Shown here: positions 8,830-17,199 of the stretch, in pieces | How the letters are laid out: every line of letters begins with the position of its first letter | Position numbering within the stretch: position 1 is the first letter of the stretch | NCBI GenBank assembly: GCA_001704765.1 | Contig: MBFK01000193.1 | Span: 1-50,765, forward strand | From: Sinorhizobium shofinae | GTDB lineage: Bacteria > Pseudomonadota > Alphaproteobacteria > Rhizobiales > Rhizobiaceae | Reading direction: 5' to 3' | DNA: 50,765 nt | Translations under genes and position numbers: made by a program | Notes under the pieces: model-generated | Database searches by the model: none | What the model was told of the DNA's origin: nothing | Seen by the model: only the letters and a program-made list of their open reading frames with translations

Positions 8830-10792
8830 GATCGCTCATCTGTTTATCCGCCGCCTTCGTCATCTTGCCCGCCGCGAGGCGCGCCGGATCGCTCTGCGCA
8901 ATGGTCTGCTGGAAAGCAAGATCGTCGATGTCGATGGTCATCTCACCTGCCGCTATAGCCCGGCTTTCGACACGACACGACTGACCGGCGATCCGATCCG
9001 TGACGATACCTGGTTCCGGCGGAATTTTGGTGACTGGCTTGTCGCACCGAAGGAGACCGGCAATCCGACGGCCGGCTCTGCTGGCGATGGTGTCGTGACC
9101 GCCGGGATCATTCATCCGCCGTTCGCCTCGCAACTCGTGGCCCTCCCTCGGGCGCGTCGCGGCACAATCGCGCATGACGGAGTGCTGGGTAACGGAGTCG
9201 ATCGGCGTACCTACGCCGTCGGCCTGGTGGATCGGGTGGCAGTTGCGCCACTGGTCAGTCATATCGTGTCCGCCCTGGTTCTGGCACGCGCGGTGCAAAG
9301 GAGCGGACGGTCGCTTCGGGAGATCGTTTATACGCTGACCCGTGTGACACCGGTCGTCACCCTTCATGCGCCACTTGCGGGCTTCGAGCGGGAAGTGCTG
9401 CGGCTCGTGGAGAAATCCCGGCTGGTACCGGGCGGCCCGTTCGCAATCATCGAGTCCGATCACATGTTCAACGACGATCACTTCGATGCCCTCGAAGCTG
9501 AGACACGCAGGCCCCTTATGACCTTCTCGGGCGCGGGCGTGCATCGTGTCACGGGCAATGCCCTGCGCCGGCGGATGCTCAGCGCGCTGTCCCGCGACTT
9601 GTCAGTGCTCGCCATCGCGGAAAAACGGTCGGACATTCCCTCGTTGCTGCAGATCGCCGCCGACCTGTCGCTGGAAACGGGAAAGCTCGACCGAAGGTTT
9701 GTCGCAGATTTGGTCGAAGTGCTCTATCCGGACGAGGTAATCGAGATGCTGGGCCTGCCTTCGGATTCCGATGCACGCTGGCTGTCGCTGGAGGATCTGG
9801 TTCTTGCCTTCCGTCCAGGGCGACATGTTCGCGACGTGCTGCATGTCCTTGCAGTGCTCATTGAGCGCAATCGCGGTGACTTCGAGGAAGAGGAGGATGG
9901 TGGTGGCGACAAGGCATCCGGATCGGCATCCTCCAGCACATCCAGCGAGAAACCCCAAGGCTCGCACGAGCAGTCGAAGCCGTCCGACACCGAAAACAGC
10001 GGCCGTTGGAAGAAGGACAAGCCGTCCGGCGCCGAAGTGATCCAGCCGGAGCCAATGCCGACGGTGGGCGAGATCGGTCACAAGCCGCCAATGACCGTCG
10101 AGACCCTTTCCGGATATGGCAAGGCGAAGGACTGGGCGCTCGATCTCAAGGCAGATCTGGGCGATTACCGGGCAAGCATCCTGACCTGGTCGGAGATGAG
10201 CACCAAGCTGCTGCTGTCCGGTCCGCCCGGGACCGGCAAGACCACCTTTGCCCGGGCGCTGTGCAACAGCCTGCAAATCCCGTTGGTCGTCACGTCCGTT
10301 TCTACCTGGCTGCAGGGCGGACATTTGAACGACGTCATCGACAGGATGAGCAAGACATTTGTCGAAGCGCGGGCCATGGCGCCGGCGATCCTGTTCGTCG
10401 ACGAGATCGACGGTATCGGCAAAAGGCAGCCGGCCGAGCGGGAATATGCCGACTACTGGAATACCATCGTCAACAAGGCGCTGGAACTGCTTGATGGCGC
10501 GATCAAGAACGAAGGGCTGATCGTCGTCGGCGCCACAAACCGGCCCGATCATATCGACGAGGCCATCAAGCGCTCCGGACGATTGGAGACCCATATCGAA
10601 ATCCCCAAGCCCGATGTGCCGACGCTGGCGGAAATCCTTGCCCATCATCTCGGCGACGATGTGACATCGCTGATCCGGGAGCCAGTACCAGAAACCCGGT
10701 CGGGAGCCGAGGACGGATTCTCGCTGAAGAAGATCGTCGCCGATCATCTGGAGCGAGAGGCGGAAGAAGAACGGAAGGGAGCCAGCCGATGA
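8822..10792 (+). CDS. FtsH-like AAA ATPase, core domain without lid or peptidase
   Basis: ATP-driven unfoldase half of a split AAA protease. ATG at 8822 (the TTG three bases earlier is less likely) follows GGGAGG. Residues 1-350 are an unfamiliar alpha/beta region. Residues 355-425 are an acidic Ser/Gly/Lys-rich linker. The AAA core runs from about 430: Walker A GPPGTGKTT at 467-475, Walker B ILFVDEIDG with D527 and E528, sensor ATNRPD, and the arginine stretch IKRSGRLETHIEIPKPD. The protein ends soon after the core without the AAA lid. The lid and the M41 peptidase are in the next gene, overlapping by ATGA. FtsH normally carries two N-terminal membrane helices; I see none here, so a soluble enzyme or an indirectly tethered one is likely. 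Confidence 0.9.
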   Translation: MDKIAHLFIRRLRHLARREARRIALRNGLLESKIVDVDGHLTCRYSPAFDTTRLTGDPIRDDTWFRRNFGDWLVAPKETGNPTAGSAGDGVVTAGIIHPPFASQLVALPRARRGTIAHDGVLGNGVDRRTYAVGLVDRVAVAPLVSHIVSALVLARAVQRSGRSLREIVYTLTRVTPVVTLHAPLAGFEREVLRLVEKSRLVPGGPFAIIESDHMFNDDHFDALEAETRRPLMTFSGAGVHRVTGNALRRRMLSALSRDLSVLAIAEKRSDIPSLLQIAADLSLETGKLDRRFVADLVEVLYPDEVIEMLGLPSDSDARWLSLEDLVLAFRPGRHVRDVLHVLAVLIERNRGDFEEEEDGGGDKASGSASSSTSSEKPQGSHEQSKPSDTENSGRWKKDKPSGAEVIQPEPMPTVGEIGHKPPMTVETLSGYGKAKDWALDLKADLGDYRASILTWSEMSTKLLLSGPPGTGKTTFARALCNSLQIPLVVTSVSTWLQGGHLNDVIDRMSKTFVEARAMAPAILFVDEIDGIGKRQPAEREYADYWNTIVNKALELLDGAIKNEGLIVVGATNRPDHIDEAIKRSGRLETHIEIPKPDVPTLAEILAHHLGDDVTSLIREPVPETRSGAEDGFSLKKIVADHLEREAEEERKGASR

Positions 10793-11613
10793 CCGAGCCG
10801 CAGAACACCAACGCATCGGAATTGTCGGCAGCCGCCCAACACGGTAATTCCGCCGATGCGATCCTCAGGCGTCTCGCCACGCGGGCGATGGGGCTGACGG
10901 GTGCGGATATCGAACGCATCGTCCGGGAGGCGCGATTGAAGGCGCGCCGCGGCAAGCGGGCGATCCGCTATGAGGACATCGAAGACGGCATCCGCGGTAA
11001 TCGCCCGCCCGTGCCTTATAATCTCCGTTGGCGCTTCGCCTTCCACGAGGCAGGGCATGCAGTTGTCCATCATACGCTTGATCTCGGACCTGTTCGCGGC
11101 CTCAATATCGACACCGGGCAAGGCGGCTACAATCTCGTCGGCTTCCACGTCTGGGCCACCGACACTCGTGACTGGTATGAAAACATGCTGGCCATGCTGA
11201 TGGCGGGGCGGGCTGCCGAGCAATTGGTGCTCAAGCGCGTCTCAAGCGGCTCTGCCGGTGCCGACGACAGCGATCTGGCGCGGGCCACGCGGCTCGCCTT
11301 TGACATGGAGCGCACCCTCGGCTTCGGAACCGAGCATCCGCTGCTCTATCGGCCCCATCGCGATCCTAGCGCAGTTCTCGACCGTGAGGCCGAGCTAGCT
11401 GCTCGCGTTCATGCCAGGCTGGTAGCGGCACTCGAACGAGCGGTGGCGATCCTCAAACGACGTAGGCCGACTTTCCACGCCCTCGCAAAGGCGCTGTTCG
11501 ATGCCCAGGCAATGGATGAGACGGCGGTCAGTGAAATCCTGAAAGACGTTGAGCCACTGCACGGGAGCGGACGCGATGAAGTCGTGACGCAGGCAACTCC
11601 AATCCTTCCTTAA
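10789..11613 (+). CDS. AAA lid plus M41 zinc metallopeptidase, second half of split FtsH
   Basis: Proteolytic half of the split AAA protease. Residues 24-69 match the FtsH AAA lid (LATRAMGLTGADIERIVREA, then AIRYEDIEDGI). The peptidase domain follows with the zinc motif H86-E-A-G-H90 and a likely third ligand D162 in SDLARAT, so the active site looks intact. The C-terminal helical part (200-265) resembles the end of FtsH. The start overlaps the ATPase stop by 4 bp, so equimolar production is likely. The break between AAA core and lid is unusual, because the lid contributes to nucleotide sensing and must be supplied in trans. The target is unknown; a repressor or replication protein of the element is one guess. 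Confidence 0.9.
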   Translation: MTEPQNTNASELSAAAQHGNSADAILRRLATRAMGLTGADIERIVREARLKARRGKRAIRYEDIEDGIRGNRPPVPYNLRWRFAFHEAGHAVVHHTLDLGPVRGLNIDTGQGGYNLVGFHVWATDTRDWYENMLAMLMAGRAAEQLVLKRVSSGSAGADDSDLARATRLAFDMERTLGFGTEHPLLYRPHRDPSAVLDREAELAARVHARLVAALERAVAILKRRRPTFHALAKALFDAQAMDETAVSEILKDVEPLHGSGRDEVVTQATPILP

Positions 11614-11679
11614 CCCTCGTGGCTTAGCTCGGCCGACCCTTCGCGCAGAAGGTCCGAGTAACAAACCTCATGAAGTGAA

Positions 11680-13965
11680 ATGACCAAGCTAACAGCAATC
11701 AAAACCTTCCAACGTAAGATCGACGCGTATTGTGAGCTACGTATTTCGACCACCTTTTCCGGGGAAGAAGCCGAAGCCCTCAGGGCCTATATGCGGCGGC
11801 TGATCGAAAGGCGGTGTGGGCCACCCCGAACGGCAGGCCGCACCGAATGGGATGTCGTTGCCCGCATAACCGGGATCGATGCTCGATCGCTTGCTTTGCA
11901 TCACCGCTTGATCGACCCCGGGCTTGATGCCATCGTTCGAAGACTCGGAAGTGGAACGAGGGCAAAGAATGCCAGCGCCGAGAAAGCGAGACCGACAATC
12001 AAGTCGGAACCACCGAAAATTGCGCGTCCAAAGGCTGCCCCCGCAGTGAATAAGCCTGGAGTGAAGGTCGAGTTTCCGGAGCCGCTGTTTCGCGAGTGGG
12101 ATGACCCAGCGGATTTCGCCGAAGCACTCCAACTCCACATGCGTCGCCACGGTGAGAGCTACTGGGTTCTTTATCGATCGGTCGTGCGGCCTGATGAGCC
12201 CATGGACAAGAATACGCTGCTGAGCTGGATCGAAGGCCGACGCGTGCCGCGAAGCACTGACAGCTTCGACGTGCTTGGTCGTATCGAGCGCCGCTACCAT
12301 CTCCCGGAAGGATACTTCAAAGCGAAGTTGCCGCATCAGTCGCGTTCGGCGTCCGGGTTCAATCTATCGGGTATCGAGCCTGCGGAGCGACGCAGGATCG
12401 CCTGGCATCTACCTGATGACTTCAATTCGCTTCCGTTCGCTAAGCGCGAGGAGATTCTGGATTGGGTCCGTCGCGTCATCATCAGTGGGTCGACGGATTA
12501 CCGCAAATTTCAAGCTGCTGCCGCTAAGCAGCGCTACGCCATCCGATTTCCCGGTGTATCCTACGGGGGACGTGCGCCGCGTGATGGAAAGATTGCGATA
12601 CCCGCGAACTATGAAGAAACCTGGATCGAAGATCCCGACCTGTTGTCCGGCGTCATTGATGCGCCGCCGACGCTTGCCATGGAGATGGCTGACCTGGTCC
12701 GTTTCAAGACATCAGCACTGACCTCAATCGGATTTCAGCGAAACGGTGTCTGGGGCGAGGAAACCGCCTCCCAGAAGATTGAGCATCTCGGCCTGATGTT
12801 TGGCGCACTTGCGGCGTCAAAGGCGGGAGAGATCAAGGGCTATGGGGTGCCGCTGCGTCAACTGACCTTCGGACTGCTAATCTTTCCGAGCGTCTGGGAC
12901 TGGTATCTGCAATGGCGCGAAAGCCGCCGAGGTTTCTACACGGCGTGGGAAGTCGACATGCTGCGGATCGCCTTGGCGATCACTAAGGAAAGCACCGGGT
13001 GGCTTCGACAGCATCCCGAACTCTTGGCGCGTGTGCAGCCTATTGCCGGTCTCGTCTCGCAGAACGAGATTGATTATGCCCGGGAGGATTGGCACGGCGC
13101 TTGCGAGGATTTTCACAAACATGCCTCCCACCGTGTGAAAGAGATCCAGCGCATCGCCCGGGTCCATCGTGATCCGTTCGAGCCGATCATGCCGGTGCTC
13201 GAATCTGACAGCCCGGTCGGCGAATATCGGAAGATCACCGAGGAGATCATCCGGCTGATGCCTGACGAGGAGCGCTATCCGCGTCCGGCTGCCGAGGCGG
13301 TTCGCTCGTTCCTCATGCTGCGGCTAGGGCTGCATCTCGGGCTTCGTCAGAAAAACCTGCGGCAGTTAATGCTATGCCCGCGCGGACATATGCCGCGTCC
13401 GGAACGTGTGCTCGAAAAGCTCAAACGCGGTGAAATCCGCTGGAGCGACCGAGACGGTGGCTGGGAGGTCTTGATCCCGGCGGTGGCTTTCAAGAACGCC
13501 CATTCGTCGTTCTTCGGAGACAAACCATTTCGGCTGCTGCTGCCCGATCTGCTCGACCTCTATCGTCATATCGATGACTATGTCGAACGCCATCGCTCTG
13601 TCCTTCTTAAAAGTGCCGCCGATCCCGGGACGTTTTTCGTGAAGACGGTCAAAACGACGAGTACCGACGCAGCCTACGACATCACGAGCTTCTATGAGGC
13701 ATGGCGGCTTACCATCCAGCGCTATGGCATCTACAATCCATACACTGGGCGGGGCGCAATCAAAGGACTGCTGCCTCACGGTCCTCACAATGTTCGTGAT
13801 GTGCTCGCCACGCACATCCTGAAACAGACCGGCTCATACGAGCAGGCGAGCTATGCGATCCAGGATACAGCGGACATGGTGGCCAAGCACTACGGCCGTT
13901 TTCTTCCGCAGGACAAGGCGGCGCTGGCGGCACGTATTCTCAATCAAGTCTGGGAAGCGGCGTAA
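11680..13965 (+). CDS. Divergent tyrosine recombinase / phage-integrase-like protein (761 aa)
   Basis: DNA strand-exchange enzyme by motif. The catalytic domain is C-terminal: R556 in LGLRQKNLRQL, an acceptable lysine region after it, H703-N-V-R706 in HGPHNVRDVLATHIL, and nucleophile Y738 in VAKHYGRF. These are the R...HxxR...Y residues of the family. The N-terminal 500 residues are far longer than the usual SAM-like domain and are unrecognised apart from helical segments. It follows the M41 gene by 66 bases and ends at a strong hairpin. It does not sit beside an att-like repeat, and the element's own ends fit a serine integrase. It may therefore resolve dimers, act on another site, or remain from an earlier element. 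Confidence 0.8.
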   Translation: MTKLTAIKTFQRKIDAYCELRISTTFSGEEAEALRAYMRRLIERRCGPPRTAGRTEWDVVARITGIDARSLALHHRLIDPGLDAIVRRLGSGTRAKNASAEKARPTIKSEPPKIARPKAAPAVNKPGVKVEFPEPLFREWDDPADFAEALQLHMRRHGESYWVLYRSVVRPDEPMDKNTLLSWIEGRRVPRSTDSFDVLGRIERRYHLPEGYFKAKLPHQSRSASGFNLSGIEPAERRRIAWHLPDDFNSLPFAKREEILDWVRRVIISGSTDYRKFQAAAAKQRYAIRFPGVSYGGRAPRDGKIAIPANYEETWIEDPDLLSGVIDAPPTLAMEMADLVRFKTSALTSIGFQRNGVWGEETASQKIEHLGLMFGALAASKAGEIKGYGVPLRQLTFGLLIFPSVWDWYLQWRESRRGFYTAWEVDMLRIALAITKESTGWLRQHPELLARVQPIAGLVSQNEIDYAREDWHGACEDFHKHASHRVKEIQRIARVHRDPFEPIMPVLESDSPVGEYRKITEEIIRLMPDEERYPRPAAEAVRSFLMLRLGLHLGLRQKNLRQLMLCPRGHMPRPERVLEKLKRGEIRWSDRDGGWEVLIPAVAFKNAHSSFFGDKPFRLLLPDLLDLYRHIDDYVERHRSVLLKSAADPGTFFVKTVKTTSTDAAYDITSFYEAWRLTIQRYGIYNPYTGRGAIKGLLPHGPHNVRDVLATHILKQTGSYEQASYAIQDTADMVAKHYGRFLPQDKAALAARILNQVWEAA

Positions 13966-13975
13966 GCTATAAGTA

Positions 13976-14000
13976 GACGCCGGAAATTATTTCCGGCGTC
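13976..14000. terminator. Strong hairpin after the tyrosine recombinase gene
   Basis: GACGCCGGAAA-TTA-TTTCCGGCGTC, an 11-bp perfect stem starting 11 bases after the stop codon. It separates the mobile-element half from the defence genes that start at 14138. The stem itself gives T residues but no long U-tail follows. Confidence 0.7.
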
Positions 14001-14137
14001 CACTCCATTGCGGGTTGTCAAGCGGTCTGTGTTAAATCAACAATTGATAACTGCTTTAAAACGTTTGGAGTCATCAGTGGAATCAGTCGAGATTTTGGAA
14101 ACCGCCCTAGTTTACCGATCGGTATGAGGGCTGGTCC

Positions 14138-15349
14138 TTGCTTGCTGCCGTTAAGAAGGCATCTGTTGAGCCGGCGCTTGGCTGGACCTATCTCTCGCGT
14201 GAGGAGCTCGCCCGCGCTAAGGCGCAAATGGACGAAGAATCCATGGGAGTACGCGATGAGATCGGATTTCTGACTATCCATCAGCGTTATGCCGATCGCT
14301 TCTTTCCGGGCACGTCGGTGCTGCACACGCGCGCCCGCTACGCCCTATTCGTGCCCTGGCTGTTCGAGGATCTGGCAGGCCTGACGGGACCGGCAGCCGT
14401 GCGCGCTCTGCGCGAACGTGAAAGAGAGCTTGCAGGCCGGCTCAAGGACGCGGGCGAATCGCAAGTCATCGGAGGGCGCGTGTTTCCAAAGCCGTCGAGC
14501 CAGCCACCATCGACCGTGTATTGGAATGCGCTCGCGGTCTGGGGAGTATTGCGTCCGCGCATCGATGGGCGGACCATTTCGCGAGCGCAGGCGCATCGGC
14601 TGTTGAAGAGCGCCGGAGCGGCGACCGATGACGATGGTCATCCGCTTGTCAGTTTCGACTCGCCGTTCGTGCCACTCCTCGATCGACCGGATAATTGGCG
14701 TGGCGGCCACATCACACTTCGGATGGCGGCCGCAGAAGCGGGGTTTCTGCGCGAGCATCTCGCACAGTTGCGTCGCGATGGTAGTCATGAGCTGTCCCTG
14801 CTTGCGAGACTGGCGCGTACCGAGGCTGCGGCGCCATCCGGGATGTGGGGAGCTGAGGTTCGCGCGGTCGCCGGTCCCGATCAGGCCGCGCTTGCCAGGG
14901 CGCGACAGGCCGCAAGTCTCTCGGGTGTAGGCCGAGCCATCTATGACGCGCTTCTGGAGCGTGTCGTCGAGACCGGCGACAAGCGGGAGATATCGACCCG
15001 ACATCGTGACCATCTCGTCGCGATCATCGAAGAGCACGGTTCCGTCGCGGCCAAGCTTGATGTCGATGCGCTTGAGACGGACATTGGCGCGCTGCCGTCG
15101 AGGTTGCGTGATGTTCTGACGGCCACGAAGGACTGGATGACATCCAAATCGGGAAATCCCGCCCCGCTCTTCGACGTCTACGCCGCGGCTGAAGCCCGCA
15201 AGGGACCGCGCGCACGGCTTGCTTTGACTGCCAATGGACGAGACCGGCGCCTCGAATGGTCGAGTGACGAACATGGTCTCGCCGGGCCGCTTCACTATCG
15301 ATGGGGGCAAGTCAGTACGCTCCTCGAAGATCTGGCGGACGCCGAATGA
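14138..15349 (+). CDS. DUF6361 family protein
   Basis: The N-terminal third reads as DUF6361: LGWTYLSREELARAKAQM, then GVRDEIGFLTIHQRYADRFF and PGTSVLHTRARYALFVPWL. This block recurs, from memory, in proteins encoded beside helicases and phospholipase D-like proteins. The biochemical function is unknown. No ATG is available between the in-frame stop at 14108 and the conserved block, so the start is given as TTG at 14138. Another non-ATG start is possible. It overlaps the next gene by ATGA and is first of a three-gene operon with the PLD-like protein and the helicase, which implies a shared complex or pathway, probably anti-phage. Residues 230-330 look helical; no catalytic motif stands out. 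Confidence 0.8.
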   Translation: MLAAVKKASVEPALGWTYLSREELARAKAQMDEESMGVRDEIGFLTIHQRYADRFFPGTSVLHTRARYALFVPWLFEDLAGLTGPAAVRALRERERELAGRLKDAGESQVIGGRVFPKPSSQPPSTVYWNALAVWGVLRPRIDGRTISRAQAHRLLKSAGAATDDDGHPLVSFDSPFVPLLDRPDNWRGGHITLRMAAAEAGFLREHLAQLRRDGSHELSLLARLARTEAAAPSGMWGAEVRAVAGPDQAALARARQAASLSGVGRAIYDALLERVVETGDKREISTRHRDHLVAIIEEHGSVAAKLDVDALETDIGALPSRLRDVLTATKDWMTSKSGNPAPLFDVYAAAEARKGPRARLALTANGRDRRLEWSSDEHGLAGPLHYRWGQVSTLLEDLADAE

Positions 15350-17199
15350 GCGAGGTGGTCGAAAGCTGGCCGGCGCTCTCGTTCCTCGAGGGGTTGCGTC
15401 CCGGCCCCGATGAGAGCGTTGAGCTCGCCTTGCTGGCGTCCTATTCGGCGGATCTGGGATCGATCGGCGCAACCTTGCTCGCGCTGGCGGGCAAGGACAC
15501 CGACGCTGGCCGAGGCACTCCGTCCGATTTCGCCGATGCGGTCGAGAGGTTGCGCGGGAAAGTGCGCATTATCATCCAGCGCGGCCGTCTTGCAAGAATG
15601 CGCCGTACCCCGCGCATTGCTGTCGTGCTGGATCAGTTCGTTCGCGAAGTCGATTTCGATGAGGCGACGCATAGCTGGCACCCCAAGGCCGCTCTGGTGC
15701 GAACGTGCGGCACGGACGGCGAGATCGGCTGGAGGCTTTGGATCGGGAGCCGGAACCTCACCGAATGCGTAAATCGCGACATCGGGCTGCTGCTTGTTTC
15801 TGGTGGCAAAGGTGGTGCTCGGATCCCTGGTGCGGAAGATCTAGCGCGCGGACTGGCTGAGAAAGCCGAGCTGAAAGGCGCGCGTTCCGCTTCCCTTGCG
15901 GCGACGATTGCGAAGGTGGCCTGGCGTGCGCCAGCGGGCGTGCACGTCGAGCGGATTCGTTGGTCGGCCGGGACGGGAGACCAGGCCGTTCCTGCCCCGC
16001 CACCGGGGACGGACGAGGTTGTCGTGGTGAGCCCCTTCGTCGACAAGAACTTCCTTGCCAGACAGACACCGAAGGGAACGAAACCGTCACGAAGCGTACT
16101 GCTGACGACAATGCGGGAGATCGAGCGGGTCGGCCCGTCACTGGCGGCATTCGACGAGTTGCTCGCACTCGATGCGCCCGACTATCCCATTGGCGATCCC
16201 GAACCTGCATCACAGCCTGCGGCGCTGGCGGTCGATGCTGGCGCTGCTGACGATGAGGAGGAGGAAGTCGGGCGCGGCCTTCATGCCAAGCTGTTGTTCA
16301 TGCGGTCCGGGCGCAAGCGGACGCTGTGGCTGGGCAGCGCGAACGCAACGCTGCGGGCCTGGACCGGGCGCAACGCCGAGGTGACGGCCGAGCTGGCGGT
16401 TTCCGAGCCGGTCGAGAAAGGTCTGAGGGCGCTTCTCGGTTCGGCCCGTCCTGTCGGCGTCCCCGGCATGGAGTATTCGCCCGACGCGGCGGCCCTGGAG
16501 GAGGAGGCGCTTGAACGGGCGCGCGCCCAAGTGGCGGCGCGCTGGGCGGCAGAACTCAGCGTCGACGATGAAGGGATGCGCCTCACCCATCACTCCGATC
16601 TCCATCCCGGCGGGCCGCATCCTGACGAAGCCGACATCGTGCTGGAAGTGGGCGCGCTTCATGGCGAGCTTCTGGTCTGGCCGGTACAGCAAACCGATAT
16701 GCTTCTGGGGCCTGTCGCCGCCGCGGAGCGAAGCGAGTTCGTGCGCTTGCGGGTCAGCCGTGGAGACAAGGGGCTTTCGTGGCTGCAACGTGCGCCTGCC
16801 GAGCCGCCATTCGGAGAGGATCGCGACCGCGCCGCATTCGTGCGCTTTCTCGGCGCCAGAGGGTTCCTCCTCTGGGTGGCCGGATTGCTCGCCGATGACG
16901 ATCGGCAGGGTGAGGGCGACTGGACGAGTGACGAAGCGCAGGAACGGGCTGGTTTGGCAGCGAATCCGGCCGCCGACGCCTCGCTGCCGACCTTGGAAGA
17001 GATGTTGGCGGCATGGGCGCGCGACCCGAGGAAATTCAGCGAGATTGAGCGACGGGTCTCTCAATATCTGCCGGCCGTGCTTGAGCAGGCTGGACAGGAA
17101 GACCCGCAAACAGGGGAGATGCTGAGGCGCTTCGATGCGTTGTGGGGCAAGCTTCGAAGCGGGCTCGGCGCGTCTGCAATCAAAGGCGGACGCCAATGA
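15346..17199 (+). CDS. Phospholipase D-like protein with two HxK motifs
   Basis: Likely DNA or RNA nuclease, or DNA-end binder, of the PLD superfamily. Two half-sites are visible: H112-P-K114 followed by G134-S-R-N137, and H313-A-K315 followed by G330-S-A-N333. Both have the family's spacing from the catalytic HxK to the downstream GS-N motif; the paired motifs make one active site. The C-terminal 200 residues are unrecognised. The start at 15346 overlaps the DUF6361 stop (ATGA) and its stop overlaps the helicase start (ATGA), so the three are translationally coupled. PLD proteins accompany helicases in defence loci such as DISARM (DrmC), but this one is longer and its partners differ. Confidence 0.88.
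   Translation: MSEVVESWPALSFLEGLRPGPDESVELALLASYSADLGSIGATLLALAGKDTDAGRGTPSDFADAVERLRGKVRIIIQRGRLARMRRTPRIAVVLDQFVREVDFDEATHSWHPKAALVRTCGTDGEIGWRLWIGSRNLTECVNRDIGLLLVSGGKGGARIPGAEDLARGLAEKAELKGARSASLAATIAKVAWRAPAGVHVERIRWSAGTGDQAVPAPPPGTDEVVVVSPFVDKNFLARQTPKGTKPSRSVLLTTMREIERVGPSLAAFDELLALDAPDYPIGDPEPASQPAALAVDAGAADDEEEEVGRGLHAKLLFMRSGRKRTLWLGSANATLRAWTGRNAEVTAELAVSEPVEKGLRALLGSARPVGVPGMEYSPDAAALEEEALERARAQVAARWAAELSVDDEGMRLTHHSDLHPGGPHPDEADIVLEVGALHGELLVWPVQQTDMLLGPVAAAERSEFVRLRVSRGDKGLSWLQRAPAEPPFGEDRDRAAFVRFLGARGFLLWVAGLLADDDRQGEGDWTSDEAQERAGLAANPAADASLPTLEEMLAAWARDPRKFSEIERRVSQYLPAVLEQAGQEDPQTGEMLRRFDALWGKLRSGLGASAIKGGRQ

Noticed and set aside
9602..10816. 404-aa open frame antisense to the AAA ATPase
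   Set aside because: The sense strand has intact Walker A and B motifs; the antisense protein is His/Gln/Arg-rich shadow.
15346..17199. DISARM drmC
   Set aside because: The PLD motifs fit in general, but the protein is longer and its neighbours are DUF6361 and a DEFQ helicase, with no DrmA/DrmB in the window.
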